Below, one piece after another: positions 25,015 to 34,744 of a stretch of 64,000 nucleotides of DNA (position 1 is its first letter; every line of letters begins with the position of its first letter). Source of the stretch: Ruminococcus sp. AF31-8BH (GTDB taxonomy: Bacteria; Bacillota; Clostridia; Lachnospirales; Lachnospiraceae); NCBI RefSeq assembly GCF_003460605.1, contig NZ_QTVN01000012.1, forward strand, positions 1 to 64,000. The letters run 5' to 3'. The translations under genes were made by a program, and so were the position numbers. The notes under the pieces were generated by a model that was given only the letters and a program-made list of their open reading frames with translations, was not told where the DNA came from and did no database searches.

Positions 25015-26364
25015 TTATTCTGCGCTCAGGTAAGAGAATGTATCGTGGATAGAAGCGGTCAGATCTGCGATTGCAGTGTCAAGGTCTTTCTCTCCTGTTG
25101 CGTAAGCCTTGGTCTGGGTATCCATAAGGGAAAGAATCTGCTGATCTTCTGCTGTTACCATGGAAGCGTCAAGTCCATCTGCTAATGGAAGGAAGAACTC
25201 CATGAAGTTCTGTCCAGCATCCGGATACAGATATCCATTGCCGTCTGCGGATGTGCCAGCGTCGATGATCTTGCTGACTGCTTCTGTATTGTTTACATAG
25301 TCAGAGTTCAGAGTGTTGATTGCAACCATGCCGTCCTCATCGCAGGTAAAGAATTTCATAATCTTCGCTGCAAGCTCGGTATCTGCACAATCTGTTGTAG
25401 CTGCAAGGCCTGTGCCGCCCCAGTAGCATTTTGTCTGGGTAGGAACAAGGATGGTGTTGTCTTTCCATGAATCGGTCAGACACCAGTATACGAACCACGG
25501 GCATCCCATGTAAGCAACTGCTGCATTGGATTCTTCGCCGTCACCGCTCATATTTGCACTCCAGTCAGCGCTCCACTGATCGGTATTGAAGGTAAGGTCT
25601 TCGTCATAAAGAGTCTTGGCTGTTTCCATGTAGGTCTTAATATTGTCATCAATTGTGATCTTATCGTTCTCATCATAGAAGCCCTGGGTTCTGGAACCGG
25701 TCAGGCTTCGTTTGATCTCATCATAACCGGAAAACAGTTTGCACTTGCCGCCGGAAGCCTCGTTTACTTCTCTTGCGGTCTCAACGATGGTATCCAGGTC
25801 TTTGAACTTCTCAGCAAGCTCTGCAGGATCGGTTGTTCCAAGATATTTCTCAGCCAGATCTGCACGGATCGCATAGCATCCAGGAGTTGCCTGCCAGAAC
25901 AGTGCTCTTACATTGCCGTCCATATCAGAGCCAAGATCCAGGTTGTACTGATAGCTGTTTGCATAATCGTCAGCGGTAATGCCAAGGTCTGCTACATTCT
26001 GAACCCAGTCGCTGTTGACATATTTCTGAACGTAGTCAACTTCCAGGCCCATCATATCCGGATATAATTCATTGGAAGGATCATCCAGTACAGGATCCAG
26101 CTTGCCCTGATAGTAATCAGATCCGCCTGTGTTTACGAATACGATTCTTTCGTAATCATCTGGATAGGCTTCTTTAAATGGTCCGTCAAGAATCTTCTTG
26201 ATATCGTCATTCCAGCCCCATACAACAAAGGAATCATCTGCGGAAGCGTCTCCGGTAACTTCGTTCTCCGGCGCTGCATCTTCTGCCGTAACCGGAACTG
26301 CAAACATTGTCATTCCTGCCAGCATAGAAGCTGTTAATAATACGCTCACCATTTTTTTCTTCAT
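25015..26364 (-). CDS. Sugar ABC transporter substrate-binding protein
   Basis: 449 residues with a signal peptide (MKKKMVSVLLTASMLAGMTM, cleavage near VTAED) and a family-1 extracellular solute-binding fold. No lipobox cysteine is present in the signal region, unusual for a Gram-positive binding protein, so it may be held by its uncleaved helix or another anchor. The mature part is acidic and aromatic-rich (VVWGWNDD, CPWFVYWC), as fits an oligosaccharide binder. First structural gene after lacI in the operon, with good AAGGAGG start. Sugar inferred from context to be cellobiose or longer beta-glucosides. Confidence 0.85.
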   Translation of the reverse strand: MKKKMVSVLLTASMLAGMTMFAVPVTAEDAAPENEVTGDASADDSFVVWGWNDDIKKILDGPFKEAYPDDYERIVFVNTGGSDYYQGKLDPVLDDPSNELYPDMMGLEVDYVQKYVNSDWVQNVADLGITADDYANSYQYNLDLGSDMDGNVRALFWQATPGCYAIRADLAEKYLGTTDPAELAEKFKDLDTIVETAREVNEASGGKCKLFSGYDEIKRSLTGSRTQGFYDENDKITIDDNIKTYMETAKTLYDEDLTFNTDQWSADWSANMSGDGEESNAAVAYMGCPWFVYWCLTDSWKDNTILVPTQTKCYWGGTGLAATTDCADTELAAKIMKFFTCDEDGMVAINTLNSDYVNNTEAVSKIIDAGTSADGNGYLYPDAGQNFMEFFLPLADGLDASMVTAEDQQILSLMDTQTKAYATGEKDLDTAIADLTASIHDTFSYLSAE

Positions 26365-26407
26365 GTTACTTCCTCCTTTAATATGATATCTTTTCCTTTT
26401 TTGATTG

Positions 26408-27436
26408 CTACTTGAATCCCCTGGGCGGATACACGGTTTTCACAGATGCTCCTTTGAAAAGTGTTCCGTCTACTGTGTACTTCTCAATTACGGTGGTCTT
26501 GGGGTGCTCGATCAGCTCAATCAGCCTTTCTGCTGCGATCCTGCCGATTGCTGCAGTATCCTGGCAAAGGGTGGTAAGCCTTGGCTCAAGAACCTGGGCA
26601 ATATTGATTCCGTCATAGCCGGCTACCGAAATGTCCTCCGGTATCCGAAGCCCTCTCTCCCGTATCTCGTTTATCCCTCCTAATGCTGCATAATCATCAG
26701 GATAGAGAATACAGGTGGGCGGATCCTTCAGATCCAGTAATTCGCCAGTTCTCTCTCCTGCCAGGTCCGCATCTCTGTAAAAAGATGGCCTTACATATTC
26801 ATCCGGTTCTTCGATTCCCAGCCGCTGCAGGGTACGGTAAAAACTTCCAAGCCGGTTCTTGGTAACCGATGTGTCATCTCCGTGGATGTAAGCGATCTTG
26901 CGGTGTCCCTTCTTATAAATATAAGTAACAAGATCTTCCATTCCCTGGATGTTGTTGGATACTACCGAAATCCTTCCATCACAGATATGATCGATGGTCA
27001 CTGCCGGAATGTCCGAAAGCAGAAGCTCCTGAACCTCATCTGCGGTAAAATCCACGCATGCCATCACCACGCCGTCCACGCTGCGGTATCTGCAGTGCTC
27101 TAAGTAAGTCATCCTTCTGCCGGAAACATTTCCGCTGGTAAACGTGATGTCATAGCCTTTTGCCTCCGCAGTACTCTTGAAGCTCTCCAGAACATGGTTG
27201 AAATAGTCATGGGTGAGTCCGCTTCTGGCTTCGTCCACAAACAGGACTCCCAGGTTAAAGGTCCGCTTCGTCTTCAGGGCTCTTGCCGATGAGTTGGGGA
27301 GGTACCCCATCTCCGAAGCCGTTTTCAATATGTAGTTTCTTGTTTCTTCTCCGATGTCGGAGTAACCATTTAATGCTTTACTGACAGTGGCGACTGAGAC
27401 ATTGCACTTCTTCGCGATTTCTTTCATGGAAACCAT
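26408..27436 (-). CDS. LacI-family transcriptional regulator
   Basis: 342 residues: an N-terminal helix-turn-helix with hinge (MKEIAKKCNVSVATVSKALNG; NSSARALKTKRT) then a periplasmic-binding-protein-like sensor domain. It is co-directional with the binding protein and permeases, 43 bases upstream of them, and divergent from cellobiose phosphorylase, so it most likely controls both sides in response to the imported sugar. A 20-bp perfect palindrome with a central CG, the LacI-family operator style, lies in the shared intergenic region. Confidence 0.9.
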   Translation of the reverse strand: MVSMKEIAKKCNVSVATVSKALNGYSDIGEETRNYILKTASEMGYLPNSSARALKTKRTFNLGVLFVDEARSGLTHDYFNHVLESFKSTAEAKGYDITFTSGNVSGRRMTYLEHCRYRSVDGVVMACVDFTADEVQELLLSDIPAVTIDHICDGRISVVSNNIQGMEDLVTYIYKKGHRKIAYIHGDDTSVTKNRLGSFYRTLQRLGIEEPDEYVRPSFYRDADLAGERTGELLDLKDPPTCILYPDDYAALGGINEIRERGLRIPEDISVAGYDGINIAQVLEPRLTTLCQDTAAIGRIAAERLIELIEHPKTTVIEKYTVDGTLFKGASVKTVYPPRGFK

Positions 27437-27661
27437 AAGCCTGCCTCACTCTCTGGTCTGTTACTGCTTCTCGCATTCACAGCAACCCTTTTTCTTTCCT
27501 GTCATCTCTAAATCGTTTTCGTGGCTTTATAGTATCCCCTTATGCACAAAAAATCAAGTGCTTTTCCTCATTTTTTGTGCGTTTTAACTGCATTCTACCT
27601 ATTGCACAATTTCATCTCTTGTGTTTTTTACAATTTCATCTGCAGCCATGAAAGTTTCCGA

Positions 27662-27681
27662 AAAATTTTCGCGAAAATTTT
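27662..27681. promoter_or_regulatory. Candidate LacI-family operator
   Basis: AAAATTTTCGCGAAAATTTT is a perfect 20-bp palindrome centred on CG, in the 496-base gap between lacI and the phosphorylase. LacI-family sites typically have this central CG. No clear sigma-A promoter was settled in the gap and nothing else was recognised there. Confidence 0.55.
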
Positions 27682-27932
27682 CGTGCTTTAAATCTCTGAT
27701 TTGTCATATATAATAGATTTAATTTTTACTGTAATTTTTCAGTTGCTTTTCGTCAGTCTATCTATTATACTTATGGCAAATGTAGACCATTATTCTTTAC
27801 TATTACTTCTTTTTGCCAGAACTTATTCGTTTTCGTATGTTAATTATCTCACAATTTCAATCAGCACTCTACAACCGATAAAATACGATACGGTCGAATA
27901 AATAAGAATAGAACTTTTAAGGAGGATTTTCC

Positions 27933-30368
27933 ATGAATTTCGGACATTTCGATGATGCGAATAAAGAATATGTGATCACCACACCGGATACCCCGCTGCC
28001 CTGGATCAATTACCTGGGCTCCCAGGATTTCTTTTCCCTGATTTCCAATACCTGCGGCGGCTACAGCTTCTACAAGGATGCCAAGCTGCTGCGCATTACC
28101 CGCTACCGCTACAACAACATTCCGGTAGATTCCAACGGAAAATATTACTACATTAAGGACGGCGATTCCATCTGGAACCCGGGGGCAATGCCTACCCGCA
28201 CGTCTCTGGATGCCTATGAGTGCCGCCACGGTCTTGGCTACAGCCGCTTCCACGGGGAAAAGAACGGGCTGGCAGCGGACCTTCTAGCTTTTGTTCCAGT
28301 TGACACTCCATGCGAGATCAACAAGCTGACTTTGAAAAACAACTCTGATGCTGCGAAAGAGATTTCCCTTTTTTCCTATGTGGAGTTCTGTCTGTGGAAT
28401 GCAGTGGATGATATGACCAACTACCAGCGAAACTTAAGCACTGGTGAGGTGGAGATCATCGGCAGCACCATTTACCATAAGACCGAGTACAGAGAGCGCC
28501 GCAACCACTACAGCTTTTTCACAGTAAATGCCCCGGTGGATGGCTTTGATACCAGCCGTGATGATTTCCTGGGACTTGGCCGCGGAAACAATAATCCGAT
28601 TGCTGTGGAGGAAGGAAAGAGCCGCAACTCCGTTGCCAGCGGATGGTACCCAATTGCCAGCCAGCAGATCAACGTTACCCTGGCACCGGGCGAGGAGAAA
28701 GAATTTGTGTTCCTTCTTGGCTACTGCGAGAATCCCAAAGATGACAAATGGGAAGCACCAAATGTGATCAAGAAGGATCCGGCTAAGAAGATTATGGAGA
28801 AATTCGCCGCTTCCCAGCAGGTGGATGCCGCCTTTGCCCAGCTGAATGCATACTGGGATGAGCTTCTCTCCCGCTATCACGTAGAGAGCCAGGATCCTCA
28901 TGTAAACCGTATGGCAAATATCTGGAACCAGTACCAGTGTATGGTTACCTTTAACATGTCCCGCTCCGCTTCCTACTACGAATCCGGAACCGGACGCGGC
29001 ATGGGATTCCGTGATTCCTGCCAGGATCTTCTTGGCTTCGTCCATCTGATCCCGGAGCGCGCAAGGGAAAGAATCCTGGACATCGCTGCCACCCAGTTTG
29101 AGGACGGAAGCGCTTACCATCAGTACCAGCCTCTTACCAAGCAGGGCAACCTGGATATTGGAAGCGGATTTAACGATGACCCGCTGTGGCTGATCGCAGC
29201 GGTGGCAGCTTACTTAAAGGAGACTGGAGACTACGCGATCTTAGACGAGATGGTTGCCTTTGACTGTCATATGGAAAAAGCAGCAACCCTGTTTGAGCAT
29301 CTGCGCCGTTCCTTCGAGTACAGCCGCACCCATCTTGGACCGCACAAGCTTCCGCTGATCGGACGGGCAGACTGGAACGACTGCCTGAACTTGAACTGCT
29401 TCTCCAATGAGCCTGGAGAGTCTTTCCAGACTACCGGGCCTTCCGAGGGACCAGTTGCAGAGTCTGTGTTTATTGCAGGTATGTACGTGAAATATGGAAA
29501 TGAGTTTGCGGAAATCTGCAGACGTGTTGGGAAGGAAAAAGAGGCAGAAATCGCGCAGAAGGCTGTGGATGAAATGTACCAGGCCGTTCTGGACGCTGGC
29601 TGGGACGGAGAATGGTTCCTTCGTGCTTATGATGCTGCCTCCCAGAAGGTTGGCTCCCATGAATGCGAAGAGGGACAGATTTTCATTGAGCCTCAGGGCT
29701 TCTGCATTATTGCCGGAATCGGCGTGAAGGAAGGCCTTGCCAAGAAAGCACTGGATTCTGTGAAAGAGCGTCTGGATACCAAGTACGGCATTATGCTTCA
29801 CCAGCCTGCTTATACCAGATATTACCTGAACCTTGGGGAGATTTCCTCCTACCCGCCGGGATACAAGGAAAACGCAGGTATCTTCTGTCACAACAATCCA
29901 TGGATCTCCATTGCGGAAACTGTGATCGGCAGAGGAAACCGTGCTTTTGAAATTTACAAAAAGACCTGTCCATCCTATATTGAAAACATCAGTGAGATCC
30001 ACCGTACTGAGCCTTACGTTTATTCCCAGATGATCGCCGGACGGGATGCGGCCCGCCACGGTGAGGCGAAAAACAGCTGGCTTACCGGAACGGCTGCCTG
30101 GACCTTTGTCAACCTTTCCCAGGCGATCCTGGGCGTGCAGCCGACCTATGACGGACTTTCCATTGATCCGTGCATTCCGGAAGGATTCGGTGACTTCACC
30201 CTCACCCGCCGCTTCCGCGGTGCCACTTACTACTTCGATGTGAAGAACCCGAACAATGTGGTAAAAGGCGTTGCTTATCTGGAAGTAGATGGAAAACAGG
30301 TGAAAGGAAATGTGGTTCCTGTTGAGGATGGTAAAAAAGAATATCATGTGACGGTGCATATGGCATAG
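27933..30368 (+). CDS. Cellobiose phosphorylase (GH94)
   Basis: 811 residues, the length of the family. It cleaves cellobiose with phosphate to glucose 1-phosphate and glucose in the cytoplasm, saving ATP. The N-terminus ([16 protein letters not shown]) and the active-site tracts [10 protein letters not shown] and [10 protein letters not shown] match the cellobiose-specific branch; the DWND motif at D480-D483 carries the catalytic acid. Alternatives in GH94 are cellodextrin, laminaribiose and chitobiose phosphorylases. AAGGAGG lies before the ATG. It is divergent from the LacI-importer operon, giving a complete import-and-phosphorolysis unit. Confidence 0.88.
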   Translation: MNFGHFDDANKEYVITTPDTPLPWINYLGSQDFFSLISNTCGGYSFYKDAKLLRITRYRYNNIPVDSNGKYYYIKDGDSIWNPGAMPTRTSLDAYECRHGLGYSRFHGEKNGLAADLLAFVPVDTPCEINKLTLKNNSDAAKEISLFSYVEFCLWNAVDDMTNYQRNLSTGEVEIIGSTIYHKTEYRERRNHYSFFTVNAPVDGFDTSRDDFLGLGRGNNNPIAVEEGKSRNSVASGWYPIASQQINVTLAPGEEKEFVFLLGYCENPKDDKWEAPNVIKKDPAKKIMEKFAASQQVDAAFAQLNAYWDELLSRYHVESQDPHVNRMANIWNQYQCMVTFNMSRSASYYESGTGRGMGFRDSCQDLLGFVHLIPERARERILDIAATQFEDGSAYHQYQPLTKQGNLDIGSGFNDDPLWLIAAVAAYLKETGDYAILDEMVAFDCHMEKAATLFEHLRRSFEYSRTHLGPHKLPLIGRADWNDCLNLNCFSNEPGESFQTTGPSEGPVAESVFIAGMYVKYGNEFAEICRRVGKEKEAEIAQKAVDEMYQAVLDAGWDGEWFLRAYDAASQKVGSHECEEGQIFIEPQGFCIIAGIGVKEGLAKKALDSVKERLDTKYGIMLHQPAYTRYYLNLGEISSYPPGYKENAGIFCHNNPWISIAETVIGRGNRAFEIYKKTCPSYIENISEIHRTEPYVYSQMIAGRDAARHGEAKNSWLTGTAAWTFVNLSQAILGVQPTYDGLSIDPCIPEGFGDFTLTRRFRGATYYFDVKNPNNVVKGVAYLEVDGKQVKGNVVPVEDGKKEYHVTVHMA

Positions 30369-30405
30369 TGATTTATTTATATACGACACATATACCAGAA
30401 TACCA

Positions 30406-30443
30406 GGAAAGCCTCCAGAGTAAAATCGCTCTGGAGGCTTTCT
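30406..30443. terminator. Bidirectional terminator
   Basis: A perfect 13-bp stem AAAGCCTCCAGAG / CTCTGGAGGCTTT with an 8-base loop between the convergent phosphorylase and MATE genes. Confidence 0.85.
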
Positions 30444-30464
30444 TGTATTTTGTCACAATTCCAA

Positions 30465-31844
30465 TTATTTCCCTGCATTCTCATAAAGAGGATGAATCTC
30501 TTTCTTAAATGTATAGCGGATGAAAATAAAGCAAACCGCCCCGGAGAATACCTCCGCGATAGGGAATGCCCACCAGCAGGCTCCAAGTCCTCCCACTTTT
30601 GCAAGGATAAAGGCTGCAGGAAGCAGTACAATCAGCTGTCTGAGCACAGACACGGCAAGGCTGAGGAATCCATGTCCCAGTGCCTGGAATACAGAAGATG
30701 CCACCACAGAAAATCCTGCGATCAAAAAGCTTATGCTGATGATCCGAAGTGCCGGGATTCCAATTGCCAGCATGTCATCCGATGCACTGAAGATTCCCAG
30801 AAGCGCTCCCGGGAAAAGCTGGAATACCACAAATCCAGCCAGCATAATGCACACACCATAAGTGATGCTCAGCTTGATGGCCTTGGTAATACGTTCAGGC
30901 TTTCTCGCACCGTAATTGTATGCTGCAATGGGCACCAGACCGTTGTTCAGTCCGAATACCGGCATAAAGATAAAGCTCTGCAGCTTGAAGTATACGCCGA
31001 ATACCGCAGTTGCTGTGGAAGTAAATCCCATCAGGATCTTGTTCATTCCAAAGGTCATAACCGAACCAACGGAAGCCATGATGATAGACGGGAATCCAAC
31101 GCTGTAAATGTGACGGATCACTTCCCCGTTCAGTTTATATTTCACAAGGGAAATATGCAGTTCCTTGTTCAGCTTGATGTTCATGATCACACCGATCACA
31201 GCTGCAATGATCTGTCCGGTTACAGTAGCAAGCGCCGCACCGGTTACTTCCATTCTCGGGAATCCAAAGAGACCAAAGATCATGATCGGGTCTAAAATGA
31301 TATTGATCACAGCACCAATCAGCTGGGTTGCCATAGAATATATGGTTTTTCCCGTGGACTGCAGAAGCTTCTCCGCACACAGCTGGATAAACAGACCGAA
31401 AGACATGATTCCGATCACCCGCACATAATCCACGCCGTATGCCAGGATCTGGGGATCATCGGTCTGCACGCTGAAAAATGCCGGAGCGAAAAATCCGCAC
31501 ACAATGGCAAATCCGATGAAGCTGAAAATAGCAAGGTAAATACCGTTGTTTACCGCGCTGTTGGCATATTCATTTTTCTTTTCCCCAAGGGCACGGGAAA
31601 CCAGGGCATTGATACCTACACCTGTACCGGTTCCCACCGCGATCATCAGGTTCTGTACCGGGAAAGCAAGGGAAACTGCTGTCAGTGCATTTTCGCTGAG
31701 TTTCGCAACAAACATGCTGTCCACAATGTTATAAAGCGCCTGGACCAGCATGGAAATCATCATAGGCACGGACATGGTAAGCAGAAGCTTTGCCACAGGC
31801 ATCACGCCCATTTTGTTTTCCTGGATATTTTTTTCTTTTTCCAA
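30465..31844 (-). CDS. MATE family efflux transporter
   Basis: 459 residues with twelve hydrophobic helices in two homologous halves, the MATE fold that exports drugs or metabolites against Na+ or H+. Typical tracts: SVPMMISMLVQALYNIVDSMFV at the start and FGLNNGLVPIAAYNYGARK in the second half. The start is TTG at 31844 with AAAGGAG before it; the next ATG would delete conserved residues only slightly. It is a lone gene, with a full MITE copy just upstream. The substrate is unknown. Confidence 0.88.
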   Translation of the reverse strand: MEKEKNIQENKMGVMPVAKLLLTMSVPMMISMLVQALYNIVDSMFVAKLSENALTAVSLAFPVQNLMIAVGTGTGVGINALVSRALGEKKNEYANSAVNNGIYLAIFSFIGFAIVCGFFAPAFFSVQTDDPQILAYGVDYVRVIGIMSFGLFIQLCAEKLLQSTGKTIYSMATQLIGAVINIILDPIMIFGLFGFPRMEVTGAALATVTGQIIAAVIGVIMNIKLNKELHISLVKYKLNGEVIRHIYSVGFPSIIMASVGSVMTFGMNKILMGFTSTATAVFGVYFKLQSFIFMPVFGLNNGLVPIAAYNYGARKPERITKAIKLSITYGVCIMLAGFVVFQLFPGALLGIFSASDDMLAIGIPALRIISISFLIAGFSVVASSVFQALGHGFLSLAVSVLRQLIVLLPAAFILAKVGGLGACWWAFPIAEVFSGAVCFIFIRYTFKKEIHPLYENAGK

Positions 31845-31890
31845 AAATTACTCTCTCCTTTCAAATCAAAAACTGGTTTGCCAAAAGGCC

Positions 31891-32052
31891 AGAGCGTGTT
31901 TGAAAAAGGCTTTCTGCAAGATGTACGCCACAATTTGTGGGAGATTTTGTTCGGATGAGGGCGCCGTAGCGGGCTACGGCAACCGAATTCGAGCAAAATA
32001 TACCGCAAAGTGGGGCGTGCAGATTGCGGGAATGATTTTTCAAACACGCTCT
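31891..32052. mobile_element. 162-bp MITE, complete copy 1
   Basis: Perfect 17-bp terminal inverted repeats AGAGCGTGTTTGAAAAA / TTTTTCAAACACGCTCT. The interior is nearly palindromic with a central GCCGTAGC-GG-GCTACGGC hairpin. It has no credible ORF. Flanking TA at the ends of other copies suggests TA target duplication, as with IS630/mariner-type MITEs. It lies between the MATE gene and the RhaM-like gene. Confidence 0.85.
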
Positions 32053-32171
32053 AATTCTCTTATTGTATAGAAGTCTTCGGCAGATGTCAATATAGGGTGT
32101 GGATTATTGTCGGAAATTGTGCTATTGTAAGGAACAGAAGAAAAATCTAATATGATGTATGGAGGTTTTTT

Positions 32172-32819
32172 ATGGAAAGACATAGCTTTGCAATGGAATT
32201 AAAAGAAGGAAAAAAGAACGACTACCGCAGAAAGCTGGGCGAAATATGGCCGGAGCTTACCGCATTTCTGGATCAGGAGAAGGTACATAACTTCAGTATC
32301 TGGAACTGTGATTCCCTGATTTTCGGATATTACGAAACCGACGAAAATCACGAATTTTCGGAAGAGAAAAAAGCCCAGATCCAGGCACTTACCGCTAGGA
32401 TTGAGGATACTTTCACCTGGATCTCCACTCCGGGGGAAAATATGCGCCTGATGTACCACAACTTCGGCGTTGTCCGCGAAAACAAAGAGCTGATCCGCCA
32501 CAGAATGTTCATGACGAAGCTGAAACCTGGCTGCGAGGAAGAATACAAGGCAAGACATGACGGTCTGGTCGCCGCAAGAGAAGGCAAGATTGATCCCGGC
32601 CCGGACAGCAACTTCAGCATCTGGAACGCAGGCGGCTATATTTTTGGCTACGACGAGATCGACACCACCATGGAAACCGAAGAGACCCCGGAAGCTCACG
32701 AAGCTACCGTTGCCTGGGAAACCCGCCAGCTGGGCATTATGGACTGGATCACCAACGACTGCGACTGGCTCACTGGAGAAATCCACTCTGCAAGCGTGAG
32801 ACTGGCTTGGCATAACTAA
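32172..32819 (+). CDS. Tandem RhaM-like (L-rhamnose mutarotase fold) protein
   Basis: 215 residues made of two RhaM-like domains, about 1-95 and 108-215. Each has the NFSIWN and IFGY/E strands of the family. RhaM (about 104 residues) interconverts alpha- and beta-L-rhamnose, with a histidine in the RRH---WPEL segment. Here domain 1 keeps IWPEL but has leucine in place of that histidine (RRKLGEIWPEL); domain 2 keeps the histidine (ARHDG) but has lost WPEL. No rhamnose genes lie nearby, so the substrate is open. GGAGG precedes the ATG. It stands alone with its own terminator. Confidence 0.7.
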   Translation: MERHSFAMELKEGKKNDYRRKLGEIWPELTAFLDQEKVHNFSIWNCDSLIFGYYETDENHEFSEEKKAQIQALTARIEDTFTWISTPGENMRLMYHNFGVVRENKELIRHRMFMTKLKPGCEEEYKARHDGLVAAREGKIDPGPDSNFSIWNAGGYIFGYDEIDTTMETEETPEAHEATVAWETRQLGIMDWITNDCDWLTGEIHSASVRLAWHN

Positions 32820-32826
32820 AAAATCT

Positions 32827-32855
32827 GGCGTGACTTCGGTCACGCCTTGCTTTTT
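32827..32855 (+). terminator. Terminator of the RhaM-like gene
   Basis: GGCGTGAC-TTCG-GTCACGCC (a UUCG tetraloop) followed by TTGCTTTTT. Confidence 0.85.
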
Positions 32856-32908
32856 CCAATCTTGAGTTGTCACCTATTTTTACTTTTGCCACATCTATGA
32901 TCGTACAG

Positions 32909-33022
32909 TTATAATTTGCAAAGAAGTTTTTGCAGGATTTTCCTGCACCTGCGCTGCTCCTCCATAATTGTTTCATCCGCAATGTAAGCCAGCTGCAGAT
33001 CTCTTCTTTTTTTCATATCCAT
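32909..33022 (-). pseudogene. N-terminal remnant of a sugar O-acetyltransferase
   Basis: A 37-residue frame with an AGAGGAG ribosome site, starting MDMKKRRDLQLAYIAD. It looks like the helical N-terminal (Mac-type) segment of maltose/galactoside O-acetyltransferases; the left-handed helix domain (about 150 residues) is absent. It lies 42 bases after selA in the same direction. Too short for a working enzyme; could still be translated. Confidence 0.4.
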
Positions 33023-33064
33023 GACTTTATTCTCCTCTGCCGCAAAATATATTTCATTATTTCT

Positions 33065-34744
33065 CTACAGATCTTTTAATTCTTTTTTCAAAATTTCCAA
33101 ATCTCCAGGCAGGAGGGTTCGCATTTCCAGATAGACGCAGTCATCCTGGATGTGACCGATTACTGGGGTGGAAAGGGTTCTTAGGCGATGGCTGATTTCT
33201 TCGGCGCATATGCTGCTGTCACGGGGTTTTATTCCCAGGGCAAATCCAGGCAGAGTTTTCCCCGGCGTGGTGCCGCCGCCTGTGACGTTGGTTGTGGGAA
33301 CAATTTCGAATAGGAATCTGCTGTTCGCGTCTTGATTGAACCCTCGTTTTTGCGGCTGACCAGGCAGTGGCTTTTCCCAGGAGTTCAACCACGAATTAGT
33401 TTCAGATATATGCTCACCAGAAAAGCTGGCAATTTCCGTGACCAGTTCCTGTACCATAGTTTTCAACTGTGCAGCGCTTCGGCTCATCATCTCGTACACT
33501 GGGATTTCCTGACGGATATCCTCTTTCAGATACAGACTTATAGTTCTGTCCAGGGAAGCCGCTGTAAATTTATCAATGCGAAGGGCGCGCATAAGGGGAT
33601 GCTTCGCAATCTTTTCGATCAGATCCCTGCGGCCTGCCAGAATCCCTGCCTGTGGGCCGCCAAGCAGCTTGTCGCCGCTGAAGGATACAAGGTCTGCTCC
33701 TTTTGCCAGAAGCTCCTGAACCTGTTTTTCAGTGCCAAGGCCATAGGATGCCAGATCCACAAGACAGCCGCTTCCAAGATCCACCAGAAGGGGGATTTCG
33801 TGGCTGTGAGCTGCCTTTGCAAGCTCTTCCACGGTTGGTTCATGGGTGAAGCCTGTGATCTGATAGTTGCTGGTGTGAACCTTGAGGAACGCGGCGGTAT
33901 TTTCTGTCACCGCATTCTGGTAATCTTCCAGATAAGTGCGGTTGGTGGTTCCCACTTCCACAAGGGTGGTTCCGCTCTGGCTGCATACGTCCGGGATCCG
34001 GAATTTGCCGCCGATTTCCACAAGCTCTCCTCTGGACACAACGGTCTCCCCACCAGATGCCAGCGCTGTCAGCATTACAAGGACAGCTGCCGCATTATTA
34101 TTGACTGCAAGGCATGCTTCTGCTCCTGTGAGCCTGCACAGATTTTCGGAAAAATGGTCGTACCTGCTGCCCCGCTTTCCATCTTCCAGGTTCATTTCCA
34201 GGTTGGTGTATCCGGTCATAAGGGGCACAAGCTCAAACACCAGCTTTTCTCCCAGAGGTGCACGTCCAAGATTGGTATGCAGGATCACGCCCGTTGCATT
34301 GATCACCCGCTGCATCCGCCGCTGATCCTGCCGAGATAAAATCTCCTGCATTTTTACAAGAAGATACTGCTCAAACGTACTGGAACTCTGAATATTTTGT
34401 TCCTTATTTTTTTCATCATATAAACATTCTGATTCGTCTGCATTCCTCTTCGGAACATCAGCAGGACTTTCTTGTCTGCCAGTTTCCAGGCAGCTTTCTT
34501 CCGATCCGATGCAGCTGCCCGTCCGCAGCACTTCCCGCAGCTGCTCCTGGGCTTTTCTCGCAGCTTCCAGCACAATCTGGTATCCATACAGCTCACACTG
34601 CGCCTTTACTGATTCCATCTCCATGAGCCTGTCAATTTTCGGGATTTTCCGAAGCAGTTCATTTCTGTTTTTCCTAAAGCCTTCCGGAACTTCTCTGCTC
34701 TTCTGGCCTTCCGGAACCTCCGATGCCTGATCACGGTCACCCAT
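33065..34744 (-). CDS. selA: L-seryl-tRNA(Sec) selenium transferase
   Basis: A PLP enzyme that converts seryl-tRNA(Sec) to selenocysteinyl-tRNA(Sec) using selenophosphate. The PLP lysine is K359 in SFSGDKLLGG; INATGVILHTNLGRAPL and GGTTPGKTLPG are further family blocks. The ATG at 34744 overlaps the ABC-F stop by eight bases. At 559 residues it is about 90 longer than usual: a hydrophilic insertion (CIGSEESCLETGRQES to KEQNIQSSS, about residues 80-125) and a second near GQPQKRGFNQ. selB and selD, frequent neighbours, are absent here. Its presence implies that the organism makes selenoproteins. Confidence 0.9.
   Translation of the reverse strand: MGDRDQASEVPEGQKSREVPEGFRKNRNELLRKIPKIDRLMEMESVKAQCELYGYQIVLEAARKAQEQLREVLRTGSCIGSEESCLETGRQESPADVPKRNADESECLYDEKNKEQNIQSSSTFEQYLLVKMQEILSRQDQRRMQRVINATGVILHTNLGRAPLGEKLVFELVPLMTGYTNLEMNLEDGKRGSRYDHFSENLCRLTGAEACLAVNNNAAAVLVMLTALASGGETVVSRGELVEIGGKFRIPDVCSQSGTTLVEVGTTNRTYLEDYQNAVTENTAAFLKVHTSNYQITGFTHEPTVEELAKAAHSHEIPLLVDLGSGCLVDLASYGLGTEKQVQELLAKGADLVSFSGDKLLGGPQAGILAGRRDLIEKIAKHPLMRALRIDKFTAASLDRTISLYLKEDIRQEIPVYEMMSRSAAQLKTMVQELVTEIASFSGEHISETNSWLNSWEKPLPGQPQKRGFNQDANSRFLFEIVPTTNVTGGGTTPGKTLPGFALGIKPRDSSICAEEISHRLRTLSTPVIGHIQDDCVYLEMRTLLPGDLEILKKELKDL

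Noticed and set aside
31802..32070. Several ORFs of 60-106 codons across the MITE at 31891
   Set aside because: They arise from the palindromic repeat on both strands and recur at 40017-40349; not genes.
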